DNA of 64,000 bases from Rutpela maculata (Eukaryota > Arthropoda > Insecta > Coleoptera > Cerambycidae): positions 72,783,804 through 72,847,803 of the forward strand of contig OW386287.2 of assembly GCA_936432065.2 (NCBI GenBank). The letters run 5' to 3'. This document shows, in pieces, positions 19,114-30,966 of the stretch (position 1 is its first letter; each line of letters begins with the position of its first letter). The notes under the pieces are model-generated. The model was not told the DNA's origin. It did not search any database and saw only the letters and a program-made list of their open reading frames with translations. The translations under genes and the position numbers were made by a program.

Positions 19114-22100
19114 ACTAGCGGGATCCTTCCCAAAAGAATGGAGACCGGAATAACTAAGGTATAGGAAAATAATAAGGAATATCTCTTTAGCTTTTCAAAC
19201 ATACTACATTCGCGTCACACACATCAATACATCTCAAGCTAAAAAGAGGAACAACACAACTAAATACTCGACGTTCGGATTTCACACATACTTCACACAG
19301 GAAGGGTAAGGGAAACATAAGGTAATATAATAGAAGGTAACGTAGTAAGAAGAAGAATGTAATTAACTGTATTAAATTTAAAAACAAAGCTGAATAAAAA
19401 TGAACCACATCAAAATGAAAACGAACATATGGACAAAGTCGAACCCACGAGGAAATATAAAATTTTAACTTTAAAGTTTATCGATAAAAATCAATAAAGG
19501 GACGAAATCGGGACAAAATAGTATTAGAATAAACTAAACAAATTCATTTAATTTACCAAACACAAAAGTTTCCAAAATCGGGAAGATAAGCTTATTTACA
19601 TAAGTCATATATGGAATAATACCATATAGATATTTAAAAGAAAAGGGCAGATAGAAAAGGGAAGGGAAAAGAAACAAAATGAAGGGAAGGGATTTTTATA
19701 TAAGGCCCCCAACAAACCCAATGTCCAGAATATACGGACCCTGTTACTAAGGAATGGAGGTACGCACACTACGCCGGGGTCGAGGGGGTATGTAGGAAAG
19801 AGGGAAGACAGAGAACTGCCTACCTTTCAAACTTCCCTCGGCACCGCCATCAGAATGGACCAACCACCAGTGCATCGCGTATAAATTTTTTTATTCTGGA
19901 CATTATGTCACATGTAATAGAAATCAAAAAGTGTATGTGTTAGCTATTCGCCAACACATACCAGTCTGGGACTAGTCGAAACTAGTCCGGACTAAACAAA
20001 AAAACGGAACACCTAAATACTTGAAAACAAAATAATGCAAAGCAATGTTGGATTCCAAATGACAAGGGAAGTAGATCTATAGAAAAGAACCAAGTCATTT
20101 GAAGACCTCCAGAGATTAATACATAGGTAGAGTAACAACAAAAATATTTGGCCTTAAAATTTTTTAACTAAGACCATTAAAGCAAATATACAAAAACAAA
20201 GCGGTGCAAAGATAAACCAAGACAAATTCACTCAGTCTGCTAAGCAACAAAATTTTTCCAATCAGGAAAATAACACTATATGCAGAAAACAACTTGTTAG
20301 CTTTTAACTAACTAAAAAATCATAACTATCCCAAACTAGGCAAGACTAGTCAAGATAAAACGCATTTAAAATATTAGCCTTTAGCCAATAACGTCACTAA
20401 AAAATCCCATACTAGACTTAGCTAGACAAGAAAGAACGGAAATATCCTCTGCTAATATATTTTAGCCAAGGAAGCGAAACGTAAACTAGTATAAAACTAG
20501 CCAGACCCAGCTTGCAACTAACCCTTTTGGTCAGCCAAGACTTACATGGACCTCTGCACTCAACTCTTTGAGCCAGGAAAAGGTAAAGGTAAACGTATAT
20601 TCTTGTGCTAATTATTATCTTAGCCAAGAAAAGGTAAAGGTAAACGTAAATATGACGCACGAAAACAAAACGTACGACAAAGGTAATCGCACATATCGTA
20701 TGCACGACAAGATAACCTGCACTAAGTAAAACTTAGCCAGTAAAAAGGTAAAGGTAAAACATATATTATCCTGCACTAAGCAAAACTTAGCCAGCAAAAG
20801 GTAAAGGTAACGTATCCCACGAAGAATTCGTACGGAAAAAAGTAAATCTGAACTAATGCTTAGATTAGCCAGAAAAGGTAACGTAAGGTAACAAATATAA
20901 AACATCACTCTGTACTTACACACAGAAAACCAGAAAGGTAACAAGATACGTAACAAAATGTATGATAAGCTAACGTACCTCAAAAGATAGAGCAAAATAA
21001 ACTCCACATTTGCACACAGCAAGCGTGAAAGGTACTATATACAGATAAATGTACGACAAAACGTACAACGCATAACTATACAAAAAGATAAAAGCATCCT
21101 GTGCTAATTTTAGCCATCCAGGAAAAACGCTAAACAAAAAGGTACAAAACGTAAGCTATATACAAAAATACTAAAAGCAGCCCTGCTCAAATATAAGTTT
21201 AAGCAGAAAAGGTATATACATAAAACATAACGAAGAAAACCATAATAATTATTTCAGGTTACCAAAACTGTAAAATGTACTTAAAAGGCAAAATAGAAAA
21301 TATACAAAAGGGCAGAAAAATACAAACTAGAAAGGTAAACACATGTGAAGGTAAACAAATGAAAAGGTAAAATGCAAAAAGAAAATGAAGGGCGCCAGGT
21401 ATTTTAAGGGGAAACACCAACCGAAAGGTAACGTAAAAGACTCAAGACTTAATTTCAAAAATGTACTCCAAGAAATTTACTAAAAGAAACTCTACTAAAA
21501 AATGCTCAAAAAAAATATATGACATATGGAATCTCGAACTTTAAGAAAATGTAAAAATCTAAAACTGCCTCAAGCACTAATAGAGGACCAAATTATATCC
21601 AAACTAGTACCTAAGCCAACAAGACCCAAACACTAACAAAAATTGCTCTTACATCCATATTATCATAAGATAACGCAATATAACCGGAATACAGCAAAAA
21701 TGTATTGCCAGGTCAAACGCAAAATATGTATACTGAAACGTAATAAAATAGTAAAAATTTAATTACTAGACTGAACACAACAAAATGGTAAAAACACCAA
21801 AGCACAACGAAATACGTAAAAATGTATACACTGGACAAATCCAGATTTAAATTCAAAACGTATATAAGTTACAAAATGTGCTTATTTAATTCAACATAAA
21901 TGTACGGCAAAAACCAAAGTAAGGTAGGTACTAAACCTTTACTTACTAAAATTGAACGAAGAAAGGAAACAAACAATTTGCCAACTAACAAGATACTAAA
22001 AGATGTACGAATTGGACTGAAACAAAGTTTAAATTACCCCAAAAGGTTAAGGTAATAAACTGAACGAAAAGAAATATGTCACATGACGTCACACACTACT

Positions 22101-24274
22101 CACTGAAACTAAACATAAATTAATGTACACTAAAACACATTACAAGATACCAAAAACATAGACTCATACTTTAAGAAAAGGTAAAACATAAAATGCACTG
22201 CTTATTCACAGATACACCAAAAAACAAAAAAAGCAATGTAGACAATGTAAAAGGTATCAAGAAATGTAAGGTACTAAAGAAAATATAAAGGACATCAAAA
22301 AAGGAAATAAATTTAAAAATGCAATAGATTCAAAATGTAAGGTTATGCCAAAATCTTTAAACAAAATCGGTACAGTAACACGGCACAATAACAAAATTAA
22401 ACAAAATCTACAGTCAAAAATATTAATGATTTAATTCAAAAATCCCCAAGCCGTCTCTGTCCACATAAAAATTATCAAATTCCATAAAGTTCACATAAAC
22501 CGAGACTAAACTAAAAAGATATTAAATCCAACCGAACTTCTACTACTAATTTTACTGAAATAGCCAAAAGATATAATTTAATTTCTAACAAAATTTAAAC
22601 TGTAAAAAGTTAATTCTTCAACAAAATAACTAGAATGTATAAGCACAAAAAATGAAATCGTTAAACCGAACATAACGCACGAAATGAATTTAATAATTTA
22701 GTTCTATTTTCATTTTAAATTTATTACGAAAAATAAATATTTTACCAAAATATTTTTAATATAAGACGTAAGCTACTGTACTCAAATAATAAATGTAAAC
22801 AATGTGCGTCAGTATAGCAAAAACCACAGACTCAAACATAAACAAAAAAGTAAAAGCGGAAAAGTACTACTGAATCACAGAAACACCAAAGAAATGCAAA
22901 ACACGACAAAAAAATATAAGGGAATCCAAAGAATGCAAGGGAGACATAAAATGGATACGTAAAACAAAAATGACAAATAGACATACTGGAAAAATACTCA
23001 AAATCGATAAACATATAGGACACACCAAAATCACTTAAAAATAAAATCGGTACGGTAGCATCAAACGAAAAAACAAGAAAAATGTACTAAGTGCAAAAGT
23101 TGAACTGAAAATTACTAAAATGTAACGGAAAATATAAACTGTACAATTTTATTGACCTATACTCACTAAATAAATACTTACAAGCGACCAAATAGTTACC
23201 CATAAAAATCTAAAAATTTCTAAGCTAACGGCGAAACCATAAGGCCACTCACGTATACGCTCAAATTTGTTTCGAAAGTAAAAAAATTCTACTTAAAAGT
23301 TTGTAAGGCAACTGAACAAAAGGTAGATAAAGGAATCAAAAAAATTTAAAGTCAAGGCAAATTTAAAATTTCACAAATAACTTACTCAAAAACAAATAAG
23401 TCCTTAAAAATTTTTAAAGAACCCAGAAAAGATACTAATAAACAAAGTTAAAAAATATTAATAATTAAATTCAAAAACTCAGAGCCGCCTCTGTCCATAT
23501 ATAGAGATTATCAAATTCTTTTAATCCTACAATAAACCGAGACTGAACTAAATGTAATTTAATTATAACTCTACTGCACTGACTCTACTGAAATAACAAA
23601 CAGAATTTACTTTAGTTACTCAATATAAAAGGTAAAATATATAAAAAGTTAACTAGGTACGCACAAAGTTGCCAGAAAAATTGAACAAAAAACTAAATAA
23701 TTAAACTATCCACTTAAAGCCATACTACATAAATTGAATTTAATGTTACCATTTAGGTAGGTACCATACCGAAATTACAATATTGTATTTAATTTCTTTA
23801 AAAACGAAACACATCAACAAAGAATTTATTACGCGACGGAAACCTCTTTTCTGTTATCCTGATATCTGCTTTTACCTCATGTAAAGACAAGAAACTTACA
23901 AACGCAATAAAAATATAAATACGAAATTTACTGGAAAGGATTACGTACAAATTTATTGGAAAGACAAAAAATTTTCTGCCGAAAAGATATACGTAATGTT
24001 TACTGAAAAGGTACTTATTAATTTACTGTTGAAAACATTAGGTAATTTGTTATTTTTCAACACAAGACAAAGATAAAAAACGGTACTGTAAACCGGAATT
24101 TTACGACAAGGTTATGTTTGCTTTTTTAACTTTGAGCAATACAATTTCTTTACACAAAGACGGAATATAAAACTTACATAGGTACATACACAAAAATCAC
24201 AAACAGGTAACCTGAAAAAAAATTTTTCGAAAGCACAAATTTTATTCTCTAATTAAAATTTTTAATTAGACCTA
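19114..24274 (-). other. Non-coding interior of the LARD-like element
   Basis: The plus strand is strikingly A-rich and T-poor, so the sense strand is T-rich. Degenerate repeats of AAGGTAAAGGTAAACGTA (plus strand) recur between about 20570 and 21400. A GC-richer stretch lies at 19690-19870. Next to the primer site there is a palindrome CTAATTAAAATTTTTAATTAG (24249-24269). Open frames are short, biased toward Phe/Leu/Tyr on the minus strand, and carry no Gag or Pol motif. Confidence 0.75.
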
Positions 24275-24292
24275 GCCCCACGTTGGGCGCCA
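24275..24292 (-). other. Primer-binding site, tRNA-Lys type
   Basis: On the minus strand TGGCGCCCAACGTGGGGC begins 2 nt after the 5' LTR. Its complement GCCCCACGTTGGGCGCCA is the 3' end expected of an insect tRNA-Lys(CUU) including CCA. This fixes the direction of the element. Confidence 0.88.
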
Positions 24293-24294
24293 AT

Positions 24295-25623
24295 TATAAC
24301 GCCCTGTCTCTCTTGGGGTTATTTAAAATGAATGCTAAATAAATAAAAATACAAAATTAACAATAAACTAATTTATTAACAAAGTGGTAGAGCAAATGAG
24401 AATAACACTACAGGGTATGGGCGAATAAATTTGTGCTAACGAATAAAGAAGTACAAACAAATAATCAAACAAATGCACAGATATACGGAGAGACAGACAT
24501 AATGGTATAAAATACAAAAGATAAATAGGTAAAACGTAATAAAGGGAGATTGGCCAATTCCGCAAGGAAAAAAACTATTAATAATAAATAAATGATTGTT
24601 CATTCACTTATCAGAATTATTTTCCGAGCAAATTATCCAAGAATGAGCAATTAAATATTTATTTAAGTTTAAAGGCAAAAACAAGCTAGAAGACTTAACT
24701 AAAAGGTACAAATGGGAGTATTTATACACCCACAAAAATTTACATAATTCCTCGAACGAAATACGTAAAGATAAATTTTAATATTAAACATATAGCACTC
24801 CAAAAGTAAATTTGAGTGTTTAGTCGAGATAAAAAATTAGCAAGTACAAATTAAGCTTGCTTGAAGTGTTCACGAAAACGTAAAGGTAACGAACACGCAC
24901 TACACTGTGATCAACTTGATAAACTACTGGCTCAAATCTTCCCAAATTGATGACTCGTGCATAAACAGGAAAATATAAAGTTCAGATCGGTACTTACATA
25001 AGTTCACTTTGGACATTACCCATAAAACTGCAATCCTATTTAAAGTTGAAAACGTAGATTGAACGCACTATTATTTAGCCACTTTTAGGTGGATATTACA
25101 CATATCAATACTTATTTCGAATATACAGCTCACAAAAGCACACATAATCTGGCTGTCAAATTCCTTAACCAGCTTAAACGAAGGAAAGAGACTAAATAAA
25201 TAATTAATTTATAATTTTTATGGTTTAACTAAATCATTTAAATTCTGGAACTTTTAATATCTTCACTCAAATTTGGTTAAAAGATTGACTGTGGGATCGC
25301 TTAAAGCGGCCGTGGAAAGTCCCTCTTCATCATGTCTGCTGCTTGGTTCGGTATTTATCTCTTCCCCCACTAGTAGTCGAAATACCTCACTCCTTAAACC
25401 CGCGAATTTAAACTATGGTTTCTCATTGGAGGAAAGGCATTAGTTTCAAATGTTTACCAGTAAAGCCGAGAACTAGGCGACGGTTACGTTACCTTCTAGA
25501 ACCTTACAGTAGCGGCGATAATTTATTTTTTAAGAGGTAACAAAATAGGTAATTTATGTACGGAAAATACGAAATAATGTAATTTAAGGGCTTTTATGCC
25601 TATGAATAAAAATGACCGTTACA
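24295..25623 (-). repeat. 5' LTR of the LARD-like element
   Basis: 1329 bp. In sense orientation it starts TGTAACGGTCATT (at 25623) and ends GGGCGTTATA (at 24295). Against the other LTR I see seven substitutions and one 8-nt insertion (ATAAATAG-type, near 24525). It is the 5' LTR because the primer site adjoins it. Confidence 0.92.
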
Positions 25624-25627
25624 GAAC

Positions 25628-26076
25628 AACGTCGAAAAATAAGTGATTTTAACAAGGCTCATTCTTTTGTATTGCCTCCCTTATTATGGTGTAATAGGCA
25701 TGAGGGCGGTCTGGCTGGCTGTAGACATTGCGTTTACCTGTGAGAGTAGCGACTATACAGTTGAAAAAATTACAAAATTATACTTATGAGAGTACCATGA
25801 CATTTGGTTGAATCATTTTTTGTTGTTCGTGGGTTCGATCCCTAGTAATGCCCTATTTTTTTTATTTTTTAGTAAATTCTGTTTATTTCATCCATAACTT
25901 TTTAAAATGTTTAAATCAAATTATCATATGTTCTTGAATATTTCCTAATATAAATTCCATGATTTCTATTGATTTCAAGAGTTGCGAAATTATATGTGAA
26001 AAATTATATATGCAGATATTGGATGTAGATAATTAAAAACTCTTTAAAAGGCAAATTACATCAGACAGACATAATG
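25628..26076. other. Intergenic with a degraded SINE-like motif
   Basis: GTGGGTTCGATCCC at 25829-25842 resembles a polymerase III B box and is followed by T/A-rich sequence, but no A box is at the right distance. Nothing else is recognised. Confidence 0.3.
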
Positions 26077-27503
26077 TTATAATGCATTCTAAGTTGTGGC
26101 ATGTATAGCCAGGATAAAGGTAGCTATTTTAATGGATTTTATAATTGTGTCTTAAAGTCTTGCTGTAATGTCTTTACTTATGTCATCTATCTCTAGGAGT
26201 ATTTTCAAAATAGAAGATTAAAAATGGGTTAATTATGAAGGGCATGAGTAATTAAAGCAGCTCTAATACTGTGACTTTTTCCCCAGCGCTGACGTGCTGT
26301 GAAATGTGAAACTCCAGTTAATCGTTTTGCTGCATCAGCATTTATAGTTTGCTCTAGTGTTAGGTCAATCGGAATTTTGAGAACGGTTTATTGGTTCTTT
26401 TTATTCCAAAAAAACCTTTCTTCAAATCATCTTCTAGTCCTAGGTGAGTTTCACTAACGTTATTTAAATTGTCTGAATATTTAACAGTCCATCGAGCGTA
26501 GTTTGTCTGGTTAAATATGAAAAATAAATTAGTTATTTTCGGGATTACATATTTGTATATTTCAAAATCACCCATGCATATACTTCTTGACAGAGTGATA
26601 TAATAATTTACAAGTAGCACATAAATCATGTAATATTGGGGTGGTTTTCCACGATCACCCCGACGTGTGGTTTCCTCATATTGTTGATAAGATGATAGTA
26701 CTTCAGACAGTGATCTGTCATCGTTGATAAATCAGAAACCTTAATTTCTTGATATTTCAAAAGATCGTAGTAAATCAGCTCCTTCAGAAATGTATAATCA
26801 ATTTTTTTGGTCCTGAAAAATTGCTCAAAATTCAAAATTTGCAATCCAAGACCCATTAACGGATGCAGACGCTTGCAACGATTGAAATGTTTGCCTTCAA
26901 TTATTCCATTTACGGATCCACTGCCCACAATCCGTATTTCTTGATATTCTCACTCTCTCAGATATACTCTGACGTAATTCTCCCACTAAGGTTCTGCTTC
27001 TATTGCGTATGTCTGCGCTTGAACCAAACATCCTGTTTATTTATGTTATGCTATGAATTATGATTTTATTAATTTAGTTGATATAATTAATAAGGGCTAT
27101 TTTAATTATAGTACCTAACACGATAAATTTTTTAATCCAAATTAAGAAAAAGGAGTTGATAAACGTAATACTATTTAATTTTTATTCCAAAATTGTGTTA
27201 GGACAAACAGTTCAATTTTGTTTTAGAGAGAGGCTCGGAGAGAGGTGACTATAAGAAAAAACATTTTTTCATTGCTGTAAACTGATTAAATAATACATTA
27301 TTTTAAGATTTAAGCTAGTACACTTTCATACTTATTAAAAAAATAATTAACTCATTTTTAATCTTCTATTTTGAAAATACTACTAGAGATAAATGACATA
27401 AGTGAAGACATAGAAAGAATTTAAGATACAATTATTTATAGAATCCATTAAAATAGCTACTTTTATCCTGGCTATACATGCCACAAGTTAGAATACATTA
27501 TAA
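26077..27503 (-). mobile_element. Family L element 2 with about 158-bp inverted arms
   Basis: The arms 26077-26235 and 27346-27503 are inverted copies (TTATAATGCATTCTAAGTTGTGG at the left end against CCACAAGTTAGAATACATTATAA at the right). They enclose a minus-strand relic of the N-terminal and middle part of a family L protein. The right end directly abuts a family A repeat at 27508. The arms differ from those at 5725-10004, so this is a separate lineage or a fragment. No target duplication could be assigned. Confidence 0.7.
26232..26960 (-). pseudogene. Family L transposon protein relic, N-terminal/middle part
   Basis: On the minus strand the order is: IVGSGSVNGIIEGKHFNRC and KRLHPLMGLGLQILNFEQF; a low-confidence stretch with one or more breaks around 26625-26630; NQTNYARWTVKYSDNLNN; FGIKRTNKPFSK; then, one frame over (indel near 26385), IPIDLTLEQTINADAAKRL and HFTARQRWGKSHSIRAAL, ending TAA near 26232. 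The G-S-G...NR..R.H, NYARW, ..RT...F...P.D...E and ..R.RW blocks appear in this order in the same uncharacterised animal protein family as the C-terminal relics at 7110-7733 and 9315-9662. It is broken by at least two lesions. Function is unknown. Confidence 0.68.
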
Positions 27504-27507
27504 AAAA

Positions 27508-28100
27508 CCGCTGCCCAAGGAATCACTACTTCCACATCCAGATTTTCTATCCAAGTCACTCACAACGAAAAAATTTTGTATGTGGAAATAATTGTTTATG
27601 GAACTTTAATAATATAATATTTGAAATCCTCTACCCCAAAAACCCATAAAACGATCTATAGTGGGGTGGGGGTGGTAATAGTGGGGTGGATGAAGTAAAA
27701 AATATTTTGATCCTTGTACACACTAAATCACATTTTTTTTCATCCCCTTTAATAGTGGGGTGGGGGTGGTAATGGCAAAATGTTTTTTGAGACCTTAGCT
27801 TCTCTTGTATATATAAATACCAATTTTATGGACTCTTATCTACTTGGATTTACCTATTTACCCCAAATTTACCCCAATTTACCCCCCAACCCTTCAACGG
27901 AACAAGATGAAAATACAATCTAGTTCTAGATCTCGTTAAAATACATATGTGTACCAAATTTCAAGTCAATTCAAACGGTTCCAAAGTAAACGTGTGCACA
28001 AAAAAAGTTAGACAGGCAGAAATTTTTTGTTTCGCTCAAACTTAAAATCTCGACGTTTCATGACATTCTAAGCCTATTTGAACAATAAAATTTTAAAAAA
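27508..28100 (-). mobile_element. Family A repeat, copy 3 (core without minisatellite)
   Basis: Begins CCGCTGCCCAAGGAATCACTACTTCCACATCCAG-like sequence and continues through TACCCCAAAAACCCATAAAACG, two GTGGGGTGGGGGTGG blocks, AGATCTCGTTAAAATACATATG, AAGTTAGACAGGCAG and CGACGTTTCATGACATTCTAAGCC. It ends near TTTTAAAAAACG without the hairpin end. Confidence 0.8.
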
Positions 28101-28104
28101 CGTT

Positions 28105-28325
28105 GCTAGCTCTTAGACTATTAGTGACGGGCACTCTTGGTCACATTATCTATCGTATACTGGGTCCGATCCCTAGCTCCGACATTGACAATGCCGGTAG
28201 GTAATGAATGTTGTCTGCGTTTTTTCAAATGGGTAATCCCTTCCAGGCCTTGGCTTTGGATTTGGAGTTGTCTTAGTATGTGCGGTGTATTTATGTTTGT
28301 GTTGATTTTATAAGGATCTCTCTTT
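28105..28325 (+). mobile_element. Possible SINE fragment
   Basis: AGTGACGGGCACTCTTGGTCAC and GGGTCCGATCCC (28165-28176) could be decayed A- and B-box regions 40-50 bp apart, followed by a unique body with TCCAGGCCTTGGC. It differs from the SINE at 14414. No tail or target duplication is clear. Confidence 0.35.
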
Positions 28326-28330
28326 AGCTT

Positions 28331-30867
28331 CTAATGTAACCATCTATACAATATCTAAATAATATTATCTCTATAAATAATTGAAAACCAAAACAAAGTA
28401 GTAAAATCTATTTTAACCATACCTATTTTTGGAAAATTGAGCTGCTATTTCGTACTTGGTGTATCTTTTAGACGCTTATGTTACATTTTATAAAACTGAA
28501 TGAATTTGCGTTAATATGTACATGCCTGTCCATGAATTTATCAACTTATGATTAACAAGAGTAAATTAGAATTTCCAAAATTCAGATAGTATTGTAAATA
28601 AACACAATGAGATATCTAAAATTTATCATTGGGTATTTACAAAATTTAACCTTAAAAATAAATCTAACATCACGCTGCGTAAATAGAATTCCAGTAAGTA
28701 GGTGTTCTTCAGACATCTCTTGGCCGAATAAATAAAACAGTACTTTGTTTTCTGTACACTTAAAATGTTTTTTACTCGCCAAATGTTTGAAGTGTTAAAC
28801 TAACAAAAATAGAGTCCTTGAGATGAGAGAAATAACAACAATATTACGAACTGCGGTTATTCCAACTAACAATGTAAAAACAAATAAATAACAGATAGAA
28901 AGTATTTATTGTTTATTTAATATTTTATACAAGCTACAATAAATTAAAGATGTCTACTAAAATTGTATAAATCAAATCTGATAAAATAAAAAACAATGAT
29001 TTATGTTCACGCGAATAACATTCAGTATGTCTAACTGAAAGTATTTATATCTGAAACCGTGTGGATAAAACTGTTTAAAATAGTAAGCGAATAAATAAAA
29101 AAGAGTCAGTAAGTTAGAAAACAATACATTTCTTGAAAGGCACAATGTAATAACTGAGAAATGAAACAATATTCGAAGGAACACTTAACTACAGTAACAA
29201 TTATAAAAAAATGTCAAACCAAAATTAAACTAAAAATGAGTAGTTCAATATAATTGAAATACACTTTATTTGGTAGCACCAAATATGTAAATATTTTGGG
29301 TGTCTAACGCGACATTAGAAGTCAAACATTTTATATTTTTCACTTTTTATACCTCACCAATTTTTGAAAAGTTTCATTCATTCACTTACTCTAATATCCG
29401 ATTATAGATTCCTCTATTTTTCCATTTCATTATCTCCTTCATTTTGATACAGTTCTTTCATATATTGTTTTTATAGCAATTTGATTTAATTCAATCCGCA
29501 TATTATAACCGAGCAAAAGATTTTAATGGTCACAATTGTCCCTCTTGAACTCGGGTCATCTGTCATACAGGGTGGTCGCCAGAGGCATGTAAACTGCCAT
29601 GTTTAATATAAATGATGTTATATTATAATTTTAGAGAAAAAAGAATTACAAAGCTATAGCTAAATAATGCAGCTAGATATAGAGCGAACCAACACTACTG
29701 TAAAAATAACAACTCAGTAGATAATTTAATCTAAACTGTTTGTTACTTGATACCTCGAGATTACGCAAGAAACTATAAATCTACAATAAATTTACCAATG
29801 ACAAAACACGTAACAACTAACCTAAAATATATAAATAATGACATTAACTTAATCTACAGGGTAAACCACACGGCAAAAATTACGAAAGGTGACACCACGG
29901 CCATAAAACGTAACAGGGTTAAAATTGGTATTAACCAAAAGGATACTAAAAACAGGGAGTGGGCGCAAAAGGCGATAATCCACCCCTTTGGCTTTGTGAC
30001 AGTACCTGGCACAAATCCTTAACCACACGGTAAATTGATGAAAGCTTTCACCAATGGTACTTTGTACCACAACTTGACTCTAAACACCCTGTACTTTTAA
30101 AATAAAAAAAAAAATTACAACAATAAGATTAAGAGACACATAGGGCTCTCTAAAATTTGCTCTTTGATTAGTGGGGTGGTTTTATAGCTCGCAAAACCTT
30201 TTAAATAAATATAAATCCTGCCTGGGCAGTCAATTCGCTACACTTAAAATTTGCAAATAACTTGTTGGAGAGGTAGTACTTGAACATAAAATATAATAAA
30301 AGAACACTAAACTTGAGCAGCTGTGTCTGCCAGACATCAGTAGAAAATCCTCACAAGCTGGATACTGTAAAGGCGACAGATCCAAAAGATTTGATAAAGA
30401 GACATAGGTTCCATGTTGTCCACCAACGTCAATCAGCTGTTTGAAATATGACGTAGCTCGTTGCTTCTACAGTTTCACGTGACGATAAAATGGCCGCTTC
30501 AACTTCTGGCTCCTACTCTCGGAAAATTCCGGCGTGATCCACAAACATTAGTTACAAGCATTCATTAACCACAATCGTAGTCCCAATGAAAATTGCCTCA
30601 GCATTAATCAATTGTACGTGATCAGAAAACTTCCATATATACAGAGGTATATCACAAATCAGTAAAAGGACGTCGTAACTGCTCCTATCATAACGTGATT
30701 AAATTACAAAGAAACGTAACTATGGAAAAGTAGTTGACCGTCTTGACTACGTAGATGTAAAATCAACGTTTTAATCGCAAATTTCAAATTGAGGTGTAAC
30801 ACATTTTGGTGACTTATTAACGCTTAATGAAAGAGACTAACGTGCTAGGATACACACAATGTACTTA
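28331..30867. other. Intergenic, no gene recognised
   Basis: AT-rich. The longest frame (29747-30022 plus, 91 codons) shows no motif and no codon pattern that I can defend. A TACAGGGTGGTCGCC motif at 29567-29581 looks like a lone mariner-type end. Confidence 0.4.
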
Positions 30868-30966
30868 ATGATTAGTGTTTTATTGCATAATGTTTTACTG
30901 CTTAATGCTTAATGTTTTATCACTTAATGCTTTACTGTTTAATGTCTTGATTGCTTAATGTTCAAT
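30868..30966 (+). repeat. Short imperfect tandem repeat based on TGCTTAATG
   Basis: The words GCTTAATG, ACTTAATG and GTTTAATG recur about nine times with TTTTA spacers in 100 bp. Confidence 0.75.

Larger units (their letters stand above)
17779..25623 (-). mobile_element. LARD-like non-autonomous LTR retrotransposon
   Basis: Two near-identical LTRs (17779-19099 and 24295-25623) flank a 5.2-kb interior. A 4-bp target duplication GAAC lies at 17775-17778 and 25624-25627. The primer-binding site and polypurine tract show that the sense strand is minus. The interior has no open frame with retroviral motifs on either strand. LTR elements with a long non-coding interior are known as LARDs and rely on enzymes of relatives. 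The element is complete and structurally intact; LTR ends are TG...TA in both copies, a small departure from TG...CA. Confidence 0.9.

Noticed and set aside
20615..21022. 135-codon minus-strand ORF in the LARD interior
   Set aside because: Composition is that of T-rich DNA (Phe, Leu, Tyr) with repeats such as FTFTF from the GGTAAAGGTAAA words; no retroviral motif.
25829..25842. GTGGGTTCGATCCC as tRNA T-arm
   Set aside because: No matching A box or cloverleaf upstream; at most a degraded SINE trace.
26863..27063. 66-codon plus-strand ORF
   Set aside because: Antisense of the family L relic start and its upstream region; no motif of its own.
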